11,750 nt of DNA from JBKHBT01 sp046542255 (lineage in GTDB: Bacteria > UBP14 > UBA6098 > JBKHBT01): positions 1 to 11,750 of the forward strand of contig JBKHBT010000106.1 in assembly GCA_046542255.1 (NCBI GenBank), in the 5' to 3' direction. The stretch's first letter is position 1. Every line of letters begins with the position of its first letter. The notes beneath the pieces are model-generated. The model worked only from the letters and a program-made list of their open reading frames with translations. It was not told the DNA's origin and made no database searches. Below are positions 1 to 7,873 of this stretch, piece by piece. The translations under genes and the position numbers were made by a program.

Positions 1-59
1 ATGGATTCTGCATTATTTATTTTGTTTATATATGGTTCTAGAAGAGTAATCTATATGAA

Positions 60-704
60 CTAAAAATTCAGCGTTAATTGCAGCTTTGCCCCGCCTCTTT
101 GCGGAAGTAGCGCTATTTCCGCATCCACTTCATCTGGGAATGGCGCAAGATGAGCATCGACATATGCATCGAGGACATTAATAAGATGCACTCCGGCCGT
201 TATCCATATCATAAGATTGCGGTCATCGATGCTTTCATTGAAATCAGCCCTGGCTTGATTGTATTCCGATGAGCCTTCATCGTAAACATTTCGAAGGCCA
301 TAGGCATCCTGAGCTTTTTTATGATGCTCCATTGCGAAATATATAGTAGTAGCTTCGGCAGCAATAAAAAATGCAGCCTTGATGTACTTGCGATTATAGG
401 CCTGTCCCGCTCCCGGGCATAAACCAGAAAATAGCGCAGATAGCTTTGGCTTAGGCCGAAAAGACGGCTGCTTTTCGGAAATGTCTGTATCCAGTGAATC
501 GGTTTCGATTTCAGTGAAGTCGATGGAATCTTTGCTACTTTCCAGAGTATCGCCCTCTTCTGGAAATTCGGTTTCTTCAGAATCGAGTACGTCTTCGAGA
601 ATTTTTTTTGCGCCTTTATTCTCTGCTCGATTCGAGTTGCCCTCATTCTCTTGCGCATAAACAGTAATACTTGCAAGAATTATAATTAAAACTATAGATT
701 TCAT
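60..704 (-). CDS. DUF5683-like membrane-associated protein of unknown function
   Basis: This is a 214-residue protein starting at ATG 704-702; an in-frame TTG nine bases upstream (713-711) would add three residues. The N-terminus is a signal peptide (MKSIVLIIILASITVYA, then QE). A low-complexity acidic, Ser/Thr-rich linker fills about residues 20-78. The conserved core starts near residue 85 with the family hallmark PGAGQAYNRKY (97-107), runs into a hydrophobic segment (about 109-125), and has a second hydrophobic helix (about 165-182, IWITAGVHLINVLDAYVDAH). This fits DUF5683, a family common in Bacteroidetes and related phyla, with no known biochemical role. It probably sits in the inner membrane or periplasm. 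It follows the Thi4 gene by 30 bases on the same strand, so the two are likely cotranscribed, though nothing in the sequence ties it to thiamine. No Cys at the signal cleavage site argues against a lipoprotein. Confidence 0.72.
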   Translation of the reverse strand: MKSIVLIIILASITVYAQENEGNSNRAENKGAKKILEDVLDSEETEFPEEGDTLESSKDSIDFTEIETDSLDTDISEKQPSFRPKPKLSALFSGLCPGAGQAYNRKYIKAAFFIAAEATTIYFAMEHHKKAQDAYGLRNVYDEGSSEYNQARADFNESIDDRNLMIWITAGVHLINVLDAYVDAHLAPFPDEVDAEIALLPQRGGAKLQLTLNF

Positions 705-734
705 CGACTTCAAATTTTTCCCAACGATTAAGAT

Positions 735-1511
735 TTAATCCAATAGCTTATCTATTTTGTATGCAACAGCTTCGCCAGAAAGAAGCATCCCGCCAAAAAT
801 TGGGCCCATTCTATGCGAACCATATGCAGCATTAGAAGCCATACCGGCGACAAAAAGCCCCGGTGCAATTTCGACAGAATTATTCAAAATAACTCCTTCG
901 CCAAGATTCGCATTCATCGAACGTTCGCCCTCGATACCGCCGGAAGGTGTATTCAGCTTGATTTTGGTTTTTTCGATAACCTGCTTAAGCACCTCGAGCG
1001 GATGTCCGGTGGCCTCGATGGCATATTTCCCTCTGACAGAAACAGGGTCAACATGCAAACCAGCCATAGTGATGGGTTTGCGATTAATGACAAAGCCGGT
1101 TATCCTATCATCTTCGACCATAACATCTTCGACCTCTGTGAGATTGAAAATGCCAACGCCGTTTTTCTCGGCATGGTTTATCAAGCAAGCCACACATTCA
1201 ATTGCACTTGCTGTATAATATCCCTTTTCATATTCCTGATAACGGCAGTCGATTTCTTCGAGAATTCTCTTTCCTTGCTCTTGCACGACAATGATATTAT
1301 ATCCGATACCACCGCCCCACATTCCGCCACCGGGGGATAGTTTGCTCTCGAAAAGAGCCACTTTTCTGCCAGCCTTTGCCAGAGTAGCTGCCGCATACAT
1401 TCCTGCAGGCCCACCGCCGGCGACTACTACGTCATTTTCGAGGTGGTCTATGAATTTCTTATTGAATTTTTCAATTATTGCTCGTGTTACTTTTACATCA
1501 TCGATTTTCAA
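735..1511 (-). CDS. thi4: Thi4-type thiamine thiazole synthase, sulfide-dependent (His) form
   Basis: This 258-residue FAD/NAD-fold protein makes the thiazole phosphate precursor of thiamine (ADP-thiazole) from NAD and glycine. Visible marks are the dinucleotide-binding GGGPAGMYAA (32-41), a Gly-rich GGGMWGGGIGYN (61-72), and the C-terminal GSHRMGPIFGGML (231-243). At the position where yeast and plant Thi4 carry the Cys that donates sulfur in a suicide reaction (CMDP), this protein reads LHVDP, with His153. Archaeal Thi4 proteins with His here use external sulfide and turn over repeatedly, so that mode is inferred. The frame is open 26 codons further upstream, but TTG 1511-1509 is chosen because AAAGGAG lies five bases before it and the protein then has the family's usual length. 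The gene is likely the first of a two-gene unit with the DUF5683 gene. No TPP riboswitch was recognised upstream. Confidence 0.9.
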   Translation of the reverse strand: MKIDDVKVTRAIIEKFNKKFIDHLENDVVVAGGGPAGMYAAATLAKAGRKVALFESKLSPGGGMWGGGIGYNIIVVQEQGKRILEEIDCRYQEYEKGYYTASAIECVACLINHAEKNGVGIFNLTEVEDVMVEDDRITGFVINRKPITMAGLHVDPVSVRGKYAIEATGHPLEVLKQVIEKTKIKLNTPSGGIEGERSMNANLGEGVILNNSVEIAPGLFVAGMASNAAYGSHRMGPIFGGMLLSGEAVAYKIDKLLD

Positions 1512-1516
1512 TTTTA

Positions 1517-1523
1517 CTCCTTT
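1517..1523 (-). promoter_or_regulatory. Ribosome binding site that fixes the TTG start of thi4
   Basis: On the minus strand AAAGGAG precedes TTG 1511-1509 with a five-base spacer. No comparable site is evident for the upstream in-frame ATG at 1589, whose extra 26 residues do not resemble Thi4. Confidence 0.75.
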
Positions 1524-1593
1524 GCAAAAGTTAAGCAAATAATTTAATCGATGTGAAAGCATTCGGCAACCTGAAAAAGAAAATGGCAATAAA

Positions 1594-1623
1594 ATGACAA
1601 ATATCCTATTAATCCGATAATAT
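1594..1623 (+). promoter_or_regulatory. Candidate promoter for the signalling operon
   Basis: ATGACA (1594-1599) and TAATAT (1618-1623) are separated by 18 bases, a fair sigma-70-like match, followed by a T-rich run. It would give a leader of about 110 bases before the hybrid kinase. It lies in the 228-base divergent region between thi4 and the kinase, which otherwise shows only AT-rich sequence and no riboswitch-like fold. In AT-rich DNA such matches arise easily, so support is weak. Confidence 0.25.
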
Positions 1624-1739
1624 TTCTTTTTTTTTCTGAAATCAGTAGGGAAAATGCCGATAAATGTTCAAGTAGCAGTAATTAAATTATATCTGAATTT
1701 AGTGAAATTGTAATTTTTAAGTGATAAACATGGCCAATA

Positions 1740-4700
1740 ATGAATTTTAGCTTGGATAATCTCACAAGACCGCAAAATCTTGCTTTGGCAGAATGTCTAT
1801 TGCGAGGCGTCCCTCTGCGGATGCTTATTCTCGACACAAAAATGGATATAGTCGATTACAATGATACAGCAAAAGACTACTTTTCAATCGATAATAAAAA
1901 AAACTATGCTGAATTAATTGATAACAAGGATCTACAATTTAGCAAACTAGCTATTGAAAACCTATCAGACGGAAATTCTAGCTTTTTCATGTATAATAGG
2001 ATCGATAGCAAGCGGCAGCAAGAAATTCTGGAAACCATAACCCCGATTTTAGATGATAATAATAAAAAATTTGTCGTTATAATGTCCTATGACAAAGACT
2101 CGCTGGCTGATCCATTTTCATTCAACCACAATAGTGGGCATGAGCTTATATCGAGTTATTTGCGGCATTTTATCTATAAAGTGGAAAACAATGTACTCGA
2201 TAATATCGGAGAACTTTTATTAATAGCCAATAGCAAGACATTAATGATCGAGCAAATGAACCAGCCTGCTCGTGAATTACTTGGTTATGAAAATTTTAGT
2301 ATTGGCAGTATCCGACTATCTAATATCATCGATTTGCAATTTGATAAACTCGAAACTATGCTGGATAATATTGCAGATGAAAAAATCAGTCATTCTGTAA
2401 ATCTTAGGTGTGCGGAAAACAACTTAGCCTATACCGAGATCCGAGTATTCAGAAAAAAAATATTCGATGACGATAGTTTTATCATTATCTGTGATAGGCC
2501 GGCACTTCTTCAAGATGTCAGGAAAAAGCTATTTAGCAAAATCGACTATTCGAAGACATTGCTAAAAACAATGCCTGTACCGATTTTTATCAAAGATAAA
2601 GACCTGGTTTTTATCGATTGCAATGAATCATTCTGTCAATTTCTAAATAGAGACTATAACGAAGTTATAGGCAATCGCTCTGAAGATATAGCCCCAAAAA
2701 AGCTGGCAGCAAAATACCATGAGGCCGATATAGCACTTCTATCGAGTCCGGGAGTGCAAAGATATGAATCGCAAGTTCTGGATAAGGATGGCAATAAAAG
2801 ATATGTCGTTTTTCATAAATCGGTATTCTATGATGCCAGCAATAATCCAGCAGGAATCGTTGGCGTAATTTTTGATATTACAGAAAGAAAAGTAGCGGAG
2901 CTAAAACTTAAGGAAAAAGAACAAAATTACGAAATGATTTTCGAAAATTCCAAAATCGGTATTGGAATTGCAAATATGGATTCAAAAATCCTGCAGGTTA
3001 ATAATGGTATCGCAGAGCTGCTCAAATGCAAAAAAGACAGTTTAATTGGACATTCGATCAAGGAATTTGTCGCCGATGAAGATATATATCTTGACCTGCG
3101 AGAAACAATCCGAAAAACCGGGAAGCTTTTTAATCGAGAGATATTGCTGAAGGATTCAAAAGGCAATGAATTCTGGGCACTTCTAAATGCCAAACACTTT
3201 GAAACCTATAAGGGCAAATTTTCTCAGTTTACTGTCTTAAGTACCGAAGAAAAAAGGCAATTAACAAGAAATTTCAGGAAATTCAAGGCTCTTGCAGACA
3301 ATGCCAATTATGCTGTGATGATATTCAATAGAGAATTCGAAATAGTATATTGCAATCAAAATATCATGAAAACCCTCGGATACAATCGAGAAGAACTAAT
3401 CGGCAATAATATCGAGGTGGTATATGATATAAATCAGTTCAAAGAGATCAAAGCCATTCTGGCTAATCCGGAAAATGAGATAACCAAAGAGCTATATCTA
3501 AAAAATAAAAATAATGATTTAATCCCGATGCTTGTCGATTTCAATTATTTGCGAGAAAATACCGGCGAAATCGATATATATTCTATGACTGCAATAGATA
3601 TTACAAAATTAAGAAGCGTAGAAACAGAACTTGCCAGTAGAAAAGATTTCGAAGAGCTTATACTCAATATGTCCTCAGAACTTGCGATTACAGATAGCGA
3701 TCAGATCAATAGAGCTATCGATAATTATCTCAGCCAGATAGCAGAATTCACCGGTATGGAAAGCGTTTATATCTATCGATACGAGGAAGGGCTGCTCAAA
3801 CTAATACGCAGTCATTCTTATGATGATATCGGAATTGAAGGTGGCGCCAAAAAGATCAAAATTCCAGGAAAGGAATGCCTTCTGCAAATCATCGAGAAAC
3901 TCAATAAATGCCAAACATTAGAGTTAGATTCTTACTTTCTTGAAAAGCATGGAAAATGTATTGAAAATGAAACGATATTTTCAAAAGGAATGAAAAGGTC
4001 TTTGCTTATTCCATATAATATCAAAACCGAATTTTCTGGTTTCATGGGCATGGATTCTCATACCGATGAAAGATATTGGAATCAGGATAAAATCAGCCAG
4101 ATGAAAATAATAACAGAAATACTGGCGAAGACCTTCGAAAGAATCGAAACCGAAAAGGCTCTCCGCAAATCCAGGGATGAAGCCGAGGAGATGAATCAGA
4201 AGCTCCAGAAAGCAATATACCAGGCGAGAAAATATGCGCAATATGCCGACTCGGCAAATATGGCAAAAAGCCAATTCCTGGCCAATATGAGCCATGAAAT
4301 AAGGACTCCAATGAACGGCATAATAGGTATGGCTTCATTGCTGAAAACAACCGAACTTACATCAAGGCAGGGGAAGTTTATCGATATCATCAAACAAAGC
4401 GGGGATGCCCTTCTGGCAATAATAAATGATATCCTCGACTTTTCAAAAATTGAAGCGGGAAAATTCGATATATCAAAAGCAGAATTCGATTTCTATGAAC
4501 TTCTCGATAGTATAGTCAATATTATGCGTGTTAAGACTAATGAAAAAAATCTATATCTTAAAACAGAGCTGGATTCTCGATTATCAATAATTTTCAAAGG
4601 CGATGCAAATAGAATTCGACAGGTACTGACAAATCTTATCGCAAATGCAGTCAAATTTACGCAAAAGGGTGGAATAACAATTAGAATCGATTGTATAGCC

Positions 4701-6137
4701 AATCATAAAAATAGAGACAGGATTAAATTCAGCATTATAGATACAGGCGTAGGAATAGAAGAAGAAAAGAAGGCAAGCATTTTTAAGGCATTTGAACAGG
4801 CCGATGGAAGCGGTACAAGAAAATACGGCGGAACAGGATTGGGCCTGGCCATATCAAAAAGAATCATCGAGATGATGAATGGGAGAATTGGAGTCGAAAC
4901 AGAAATTGGCGAAGGTTCCACTTTCTGGTTTGAGATAGATATGGAAAAACAGAAAACTATCGAGCTTAAAGAGAAAAGGTTGATGAAAGATGTATCTGGC
5001 AAAACAGTCATTTTAATCGGCAATGAAGCCAGAGACAAATCAAAGCTATTTAAAATGCTCAAATCAATCGGCTTTGATTGTATCTTCAAAAATGATATAC
5101 AGAAAGCTATCGACATATTGATGAAAAGCAATAAAGATATCCCATTATTTATTATTGAAAAAAATATTGGATATGATCCCATGGATATATCAAGAATGGA
5201 TATTACAAATAAGAACAATAAAGCCCCCTTTATTTGCCTTGCCTTCCAGGATGGTTTTATAAAAAGAGGACAGTTACCGGTAAACTATGAAATACTTAAC
5301 TATAGATCTAATAAGCATCTATCACAGTCATTATATCGTTTGATGAAAAAAACTAATCAAGAAGTTGAAAACAGCAAAATTGACAATATCAAGAAGAGTA
5401 AAAATTGGAAAATACTATTAGTAGAAGATAATGAAATCAATCAAAGGGTTGCAAAATCTATACTGGAAAAATTCACCTACGAAACATCTATTGCCAGCAA
5501 TGGCTATAAATGCCTGGAAATCCTGGAAAATGAAACATTTGATTTAATATTTATGGATATTCAAATGCCAGAAATGGATGGCATCCAAACAACAAAATTG
5601 ATTCGAAAAAAAGGTATCGATATCCCGATAATAGCGATGACTGCCCATGCAATAAAAGGCGATAGGGAAAGATTCATCCAATCTGGAATGGATGACTATA
5701 TATCAAAACCAGCAGAGCCGGATACTATTAATAAAATAATACATAAATGGCTCGAGCGGATGGCCGAACCAAAAGAGATACATTGTCCAAATAATGAAAA
5801 CGATTGCCCGATAATCGATATGCAAGGACTACATAGCAGATTGATGGGAAGAAAAAAGTTAGCTATCAAGATTCTAAAACTATTTGCAAGCAAATTACCA
5901 GAATACATCGAAGAACTTATTGAAGCTTTTAATGATAACGACCAAAATAAAATAGAAAGAATCTCCCATACCATAAAAGGCTCAGCCTCCAATGTCAGTG
6001 CTATGAGAATATTCAAAATTGCAAAAGATATAAATGTGTCAGCCAAAGAGAATTCGCTTGAAAATGTCGATGAAAAAATATCAGAAATACAAAATGAAGC
6101 TGAAAAACTTTATCAAAAAGTATCAGTATTAGAGTAA
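1740..6137 (+). CDS. Soluble hybrid sensor histidine kinase (5 PAS, GAF, HisKA, HATPase, pseudo-REC, REC, HPt)
   Basis: This 1465-residue kinase has no signal peptide or membrane segment, so it should sense cytoplasmic cues. Domains in order: two divergent PAS (about 25-115 and 155-255), three clearer PAS (about 270-388, 395-508, 514-632; the first ends in FDITERK), GAF (about 640-800), coiled coil (about 805-840), HisKA with phospho-accepting His852 in NMSHEIRTP, and HATPase with N-box Asn969, DTGVG (1001-1005) and GGTGLGL (1030-1036). A degenerate receiver (about 1087-1205) has Glu1140 where Asp is expected. The true receiver has Glu1229/Asp1230, Asp1273, Thr1301 and Lys1323. The C-terminal HPt domain has His1410 in SHTIKGSASN. 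The relay His852 to Asp1273 to His1410 is thus complete within one chain. No strong ribosome site precedes ATG 1740; an in-frame stop at 1725 rules out a longer start. It is the first of three signalling genes on this strand. The signal sensed cannot be read from the sequence. Confidence 0.95.
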   Translation: MNFSLDNLTRPQNLALAECLLRGVPLRMLILDTKMDIVDYNDTAKDYFSIDNKKNYAELIDNKDLQFSKLAIENLSDGNSSFFMYNRIDSKRQQEILETITPILDDNNKKFVVIMSYDKDSLADPFSFNHNSGHELISSYLRHFIYKVENNVLDNIGELLLIANSKTLMIEQMNQPARELLGYENFSIGSIRLSNIIDLQFDKLETMLDNIADEKISHSVNLRCAENNLAYTEIRVFRKKIFDDDSFIIICDRPALLQDVRKKLFSKIDYSKTLLKTMPVPIFIKDKDLVFIDCNESFCQFLNRDYNEVIGNRSEDIAPKKLAAKYHEADIALLSSPGVQRYESQVLDKDGNKRYVVFHKSVFYDASNNPAGIVGVIFDITERKVAELKLKEKEQNYEMIFENSKIGIGIANMDSKILQVNNGIAELLKCKKDSLIGHSIKEFVADEDIYLDLRETIRKTGKLFNREILLKDSKGNEFWALLNAKHFETYKGKFSQFTVLSTEEKRQLTRNFRKFKALADNANYAVMIFNREFEIVYCNQNIMKTLGYNREELIGNNIEVVYDINQFKEIKAILANPENEITKELYLKNKNNDLIPMLVDFNYLRENTGEIDIYSMTAIDITKLRSVETELASRKDFEELILNMSSELAITDSDQINRAIDNYLSQIAEFTGMESVYIYRYEEGLLKLIRSHSYDDIGIEGGAKKIKIPGKECLLQIIEKLNKCQTLELDSYFLEKHGKCIENETIFSKGMKRSLLIPYNIKTEFSGFMGMDSHTDERYWNQDKISQMKIITEILAKTFERIETEKALRKSRDEAEEMNQKLQKAIYQARKYAQYADSANMAKSQFLANMSHEIRTPMNGIIGMASLLKTTELTSRQGKFIDIIKQSGDALLAIINDILDFSKIEAGKFDISKAEFDFYELLDSIVNIMRVKTNEKNLYLKTELDSRLSIIFKGDANRIRQVLTNLIANAVKFTQKGGITIRIDCIANHKNRDRIKFSIIDTGVGIEEEKKASIFKAFEQADGSGTRKYGGTGLGLAISKRIIEMMNGRIGVETEIGEGSTFWFEIDMEKQKTIELKEKRLMKDVSGKTVILIGNEARDKSKLFKMLKSIGFDCIFKNDIQKAIDILMKSNKDIPLFIIEKNIGYDPMDISRMDITNKNNKAPFICLAFQDGFIKRGQLPVNYEILNYRSNKHLSQSLYRLMKKTNQEVENSKIDNIKKSKNWKILLVEDNEINQRVAKSILEKFTYETSIASNGYKCLEILENETFDLIFMDIQMPEMDGIQTTKLIRKKGIDIPIIAMTAHAIKGDRERFIQSGMDDYISKPAEPDTINKIIHKWLERMAEPKEIHCPNNENDCPIIDMQGLHSRLMGRKKLAIKILKLFASKLPEYIEELIEAFNDNDQNKIERISHTIKGSASNVSAMRIFKIAKDINVSAKENSLENVDEKISEIQNEAEKLYQKVSVLE

Positions 6138-6179
6138 TTATGCTTTCAAGAATTTTAAACAAATACCGATAGATTTTCT

Positions 6180-6188
6180 AAAGGAGGT
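6180..6188 (+). promoter_or_regulatory. Strong ribosome binding site of the response regulator gene
   Basis: AAAGGAGGT is a near-perfect complement of the 16S rRNA tail, four bases before ATG 6193. It contrasts with the very weak site of the upstream hybrid kinase, suggesting the response regulator is made in excess over the kinase from a shared mRNA. Confidence 0.7.
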
Positions 6189-6192
6189 AATC

Positions 6193-6618
6193 ATGCGCAC
6201 TTTAATAGTCGAAGATGATTTTGTGAGCAGAAATCTACTTAATAGAATGCTGGAGCCTTTTGGCGAATGTGATATCGCTGTCAATGGAAAAGAAGCTGTC
6301 AAAGCATTCCATCGGGCTTTAGATGATGAGAATCCATATGATCTTGTCTGCCTGGATATCATGATGCCCGAAATGGATGGTAAAGAAGTACTCGAAACTA
6401 TTCGAGATTACGAAATAGAAAAAGAAATTGTAGGAAGCGATAATACGAAAATAATTATGACTACAGCATTGGACGATCCTAAAACTATAATGTCATCCTT
6501 TCGAAATCAATGTGATGCTTATATTGTAAAACCTATTGACATGAAGCAGATTATTAAGTATCTAATAAGCCTGAAACTTGTGACAAAAGATACAATATAT
6601 CAAAAGCTAAGGATCTAA
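6193..6618 (+). CDS. Single-domain (CheY-like) response regulator
   Basis: This 141-residue protein is a receiver domain and nothing else. The acidic pocket is Glu7, Asp8 and Asp9 after the first beta strand (LIVEDD). The phospho-acceptor is Asp55 in CLDIMMPEMDG. The switch Thr is at 90 or 91 (MTTA), and Lys113 is in YIVKP. All catalytic positions are present, so it should accept phosphate. It has no DNA-binding, enzymatic or other output domain, so it must act by binding a partner or by shuttling phosphate. It lies 55 bases after the hybrid kinase and one base before the next kinase gene, so phosphate from HPt His1410 is its most likely input (inference). The loop before the switch Thr (about 74-86) is slightly long for the family. 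Confidence 0.92.
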   Translation: MRTLIVEDDFVSRNLLNRMLEPFGECDIAVNGKEAVKAFHRALDDENPYDLVCLDIMMPEMDGKEVLETIRDYEIEKEIVGSDNTKIIMTTALDDPKTIMSSFRNQCDAYIVKPIDMKQIIKYLISLKLVTKDTIYQKLRI

Positions 6619-6619
6619 A

Positions 6620-7873
6620 ATGGAAGATTTATCAATAAATGAAAATGAACTTACATTTGTTGATAACGGTGTCGATTCTAAAAAAAAGAAAAAAATACTC
6701 ATTATAGATGATGACGATGTCTCGAGAATGATTCTCAGAGAACTGTTAGCGAATCATTATGCTATTTCTGAAGCAAGTAACGGCAGCACCGGGATTGAAA
6801 TTGCCAAAGAGAATGATATCGATCTTATCCTATTGGATATCAATATGCCTGACATAAATGGATTCGAGGTCTGTACTTTATTGAAAAACTCTGATGAAAC
6901 CGAGAATATTCCAATCATTTTTCTTACCGCCAAATCTGGAACAGTCGATAAAACCAAGGCCTTTATGCTGGGAGCAACCGATTATATTACTAAACCCTTC
7001 GAAAGCGAAGAGATGCTTGCCAGAATAGAAACTCATCTGAAGCTCATAGATGAGATGCAGAACCTTACAAGCTATAATAATCGCCTTAATATTTTACTTA
7101 AGGAACAAACAAGAGAATTAATCAGGACAGAGCGACATGCCCTTTTTAGCGTTATGATAAAAGGCATAGTCCATAATCTAAGAAATCCACTTGGCGCAAT
7201 GATGGGCGCAAATGACCTTGTAGTACACAATGTCAAAGAAGCTATCGAATCTGGCAAAAAAGGCGAAGTGATGAAAGCCCTCGAAAAAATCGATAAGTTT
7301 TCTTCCATGATAAAAACCAGCATCACAAATTTGAATGATATGGTAAATTCCATGCTGGCGAAATCCAGACAGGATAATATCGATCACATAGAAAATTTCA
7401 ATCTTGCCGATATTATTCAAAAGGAAATCGAGTTTATGTCCTCAGACCGGCGCTTCGAAGCATATCTGGGCGATAGATACAAAATATTGCATAGTCATCT
7501 TCCCGTAGAAGCTGTACCATCCGAGATAGCACAGATTTTCCATAATCTCGTTTCTAATGCAATAGATGCGCTATACAATCAAAGTGATTCCCAGATTGAA
7601 ATCGAGCTTGGAAAAGAAAATAATATGGCCTATTTCAAAGTCTCAGATAATGGCCCCGGGATTAAAGATGAAGTGAAAGAAAGAATTTTCGAGCCATTTT
7701 TCACTACCAAAGAGAGCAATCCCAATAGAAACCGTCCACCCGGCACTGGTTTGGGATTATACACATCGAAAGAGATTATCAGCAAATTCCGCGGCAGAAT
7801 TGAATTAGAAACAGAAATTGGAAAAGGAACAACTTTTACGATATTCCTTCCGATCGTTAATAGTTTGAATTAG
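6620..7873 (+). CDS. Receiver-histidine kinase (REC-HisKA-HATPase)
   Basis: This 417-residue soluble protein joins an N-terminal receiver to a kinase core. A 25-residue charged leader precedes the receiver: Asp30/Asp31, phospho-acceptor Asp73 in LLDINMPDING, Thr103 and Lys125. A helical linker (about 137-172) leads to the HisKA helix with His185 in GIVHNLRNPLGAM. The ATPase domain follows with Asn313 (HNLVSNAIDAL), DNGPG (343-347), the EPFFTTK motif (358-364) and GTGLGL (375-380). It has no sensory PAS or GAF domain, so its receiver is probably the input, with activity set by phosphorylation of Asp73. The ATG lies one base after the response regulator stop, with AAGGA inside the end of that gene, implying translational coupling. 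Its target is not identified; the adjacent response regulator and its own receiver are candidates (inference). The stop overlaps the convergent AlbA_2 gene. Confidence 0.92.
   Translation: MEDLSINENELTFVDNGVDSKKKKKILIIDDDDVSRMILRELLANHYAISEASNGSTGIEIAKENDIDLILLDINMPDINGFEVCTLLKNSDETENIPIIFLTAKSGTVDKTKAFMLGATDYITKPFESEEMLARIETHLKLIDEMQNLTSYNNRLNILLKEQTRELIRTERHALFSVMIKGIVHNLRNPLGAMMGANDLVVHNVKEAIESGKKGEVMKALEKIDKFSSMIKTSITNLNDMVNSMLAKSRQDNIDHIENFNLADIIQKEIEFMSSDRRFEAYLGDRYKILHSHLPVEAVPSEIAQIFHNLVSNAIDALYNQSDSQIEIELGKENNMAYFKVSDNGPGIKDEVKERIFEPFFTTKESNPNRNRPPGTGLGLYTSKEIISKFRGRIELETEIGKGTTFTIFLPIVNSLN

Noticed and set aside
1..63. A 20-codon frame (MDSALF...) at the left edge
   Set aside because: It is short, has no visible upstream site because the window starts there, and has no recognisable features.
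813..1340. A 175-codon plus-strand open frame opposite thi4
   Set aside because: It has no recognisable motif or ribosome site, and thi4 on the other strand carries all family hallmarks.
1512..1739. Possible TPP riboswitch upstream of thi4
   Set aside because: The conserved CTGAGA element and the rest of the THI-box core are absent on the minus strand of this region.
4703..5218. A 171-codon minus-strand open frame opposite the hybrid kinase
   Set aside because: It is rich in Ile, Ser, Leu and Phe as expected for the antisense of an AT-rich gene, has no ribosome site, and lies wholly within a well-supported kinase.
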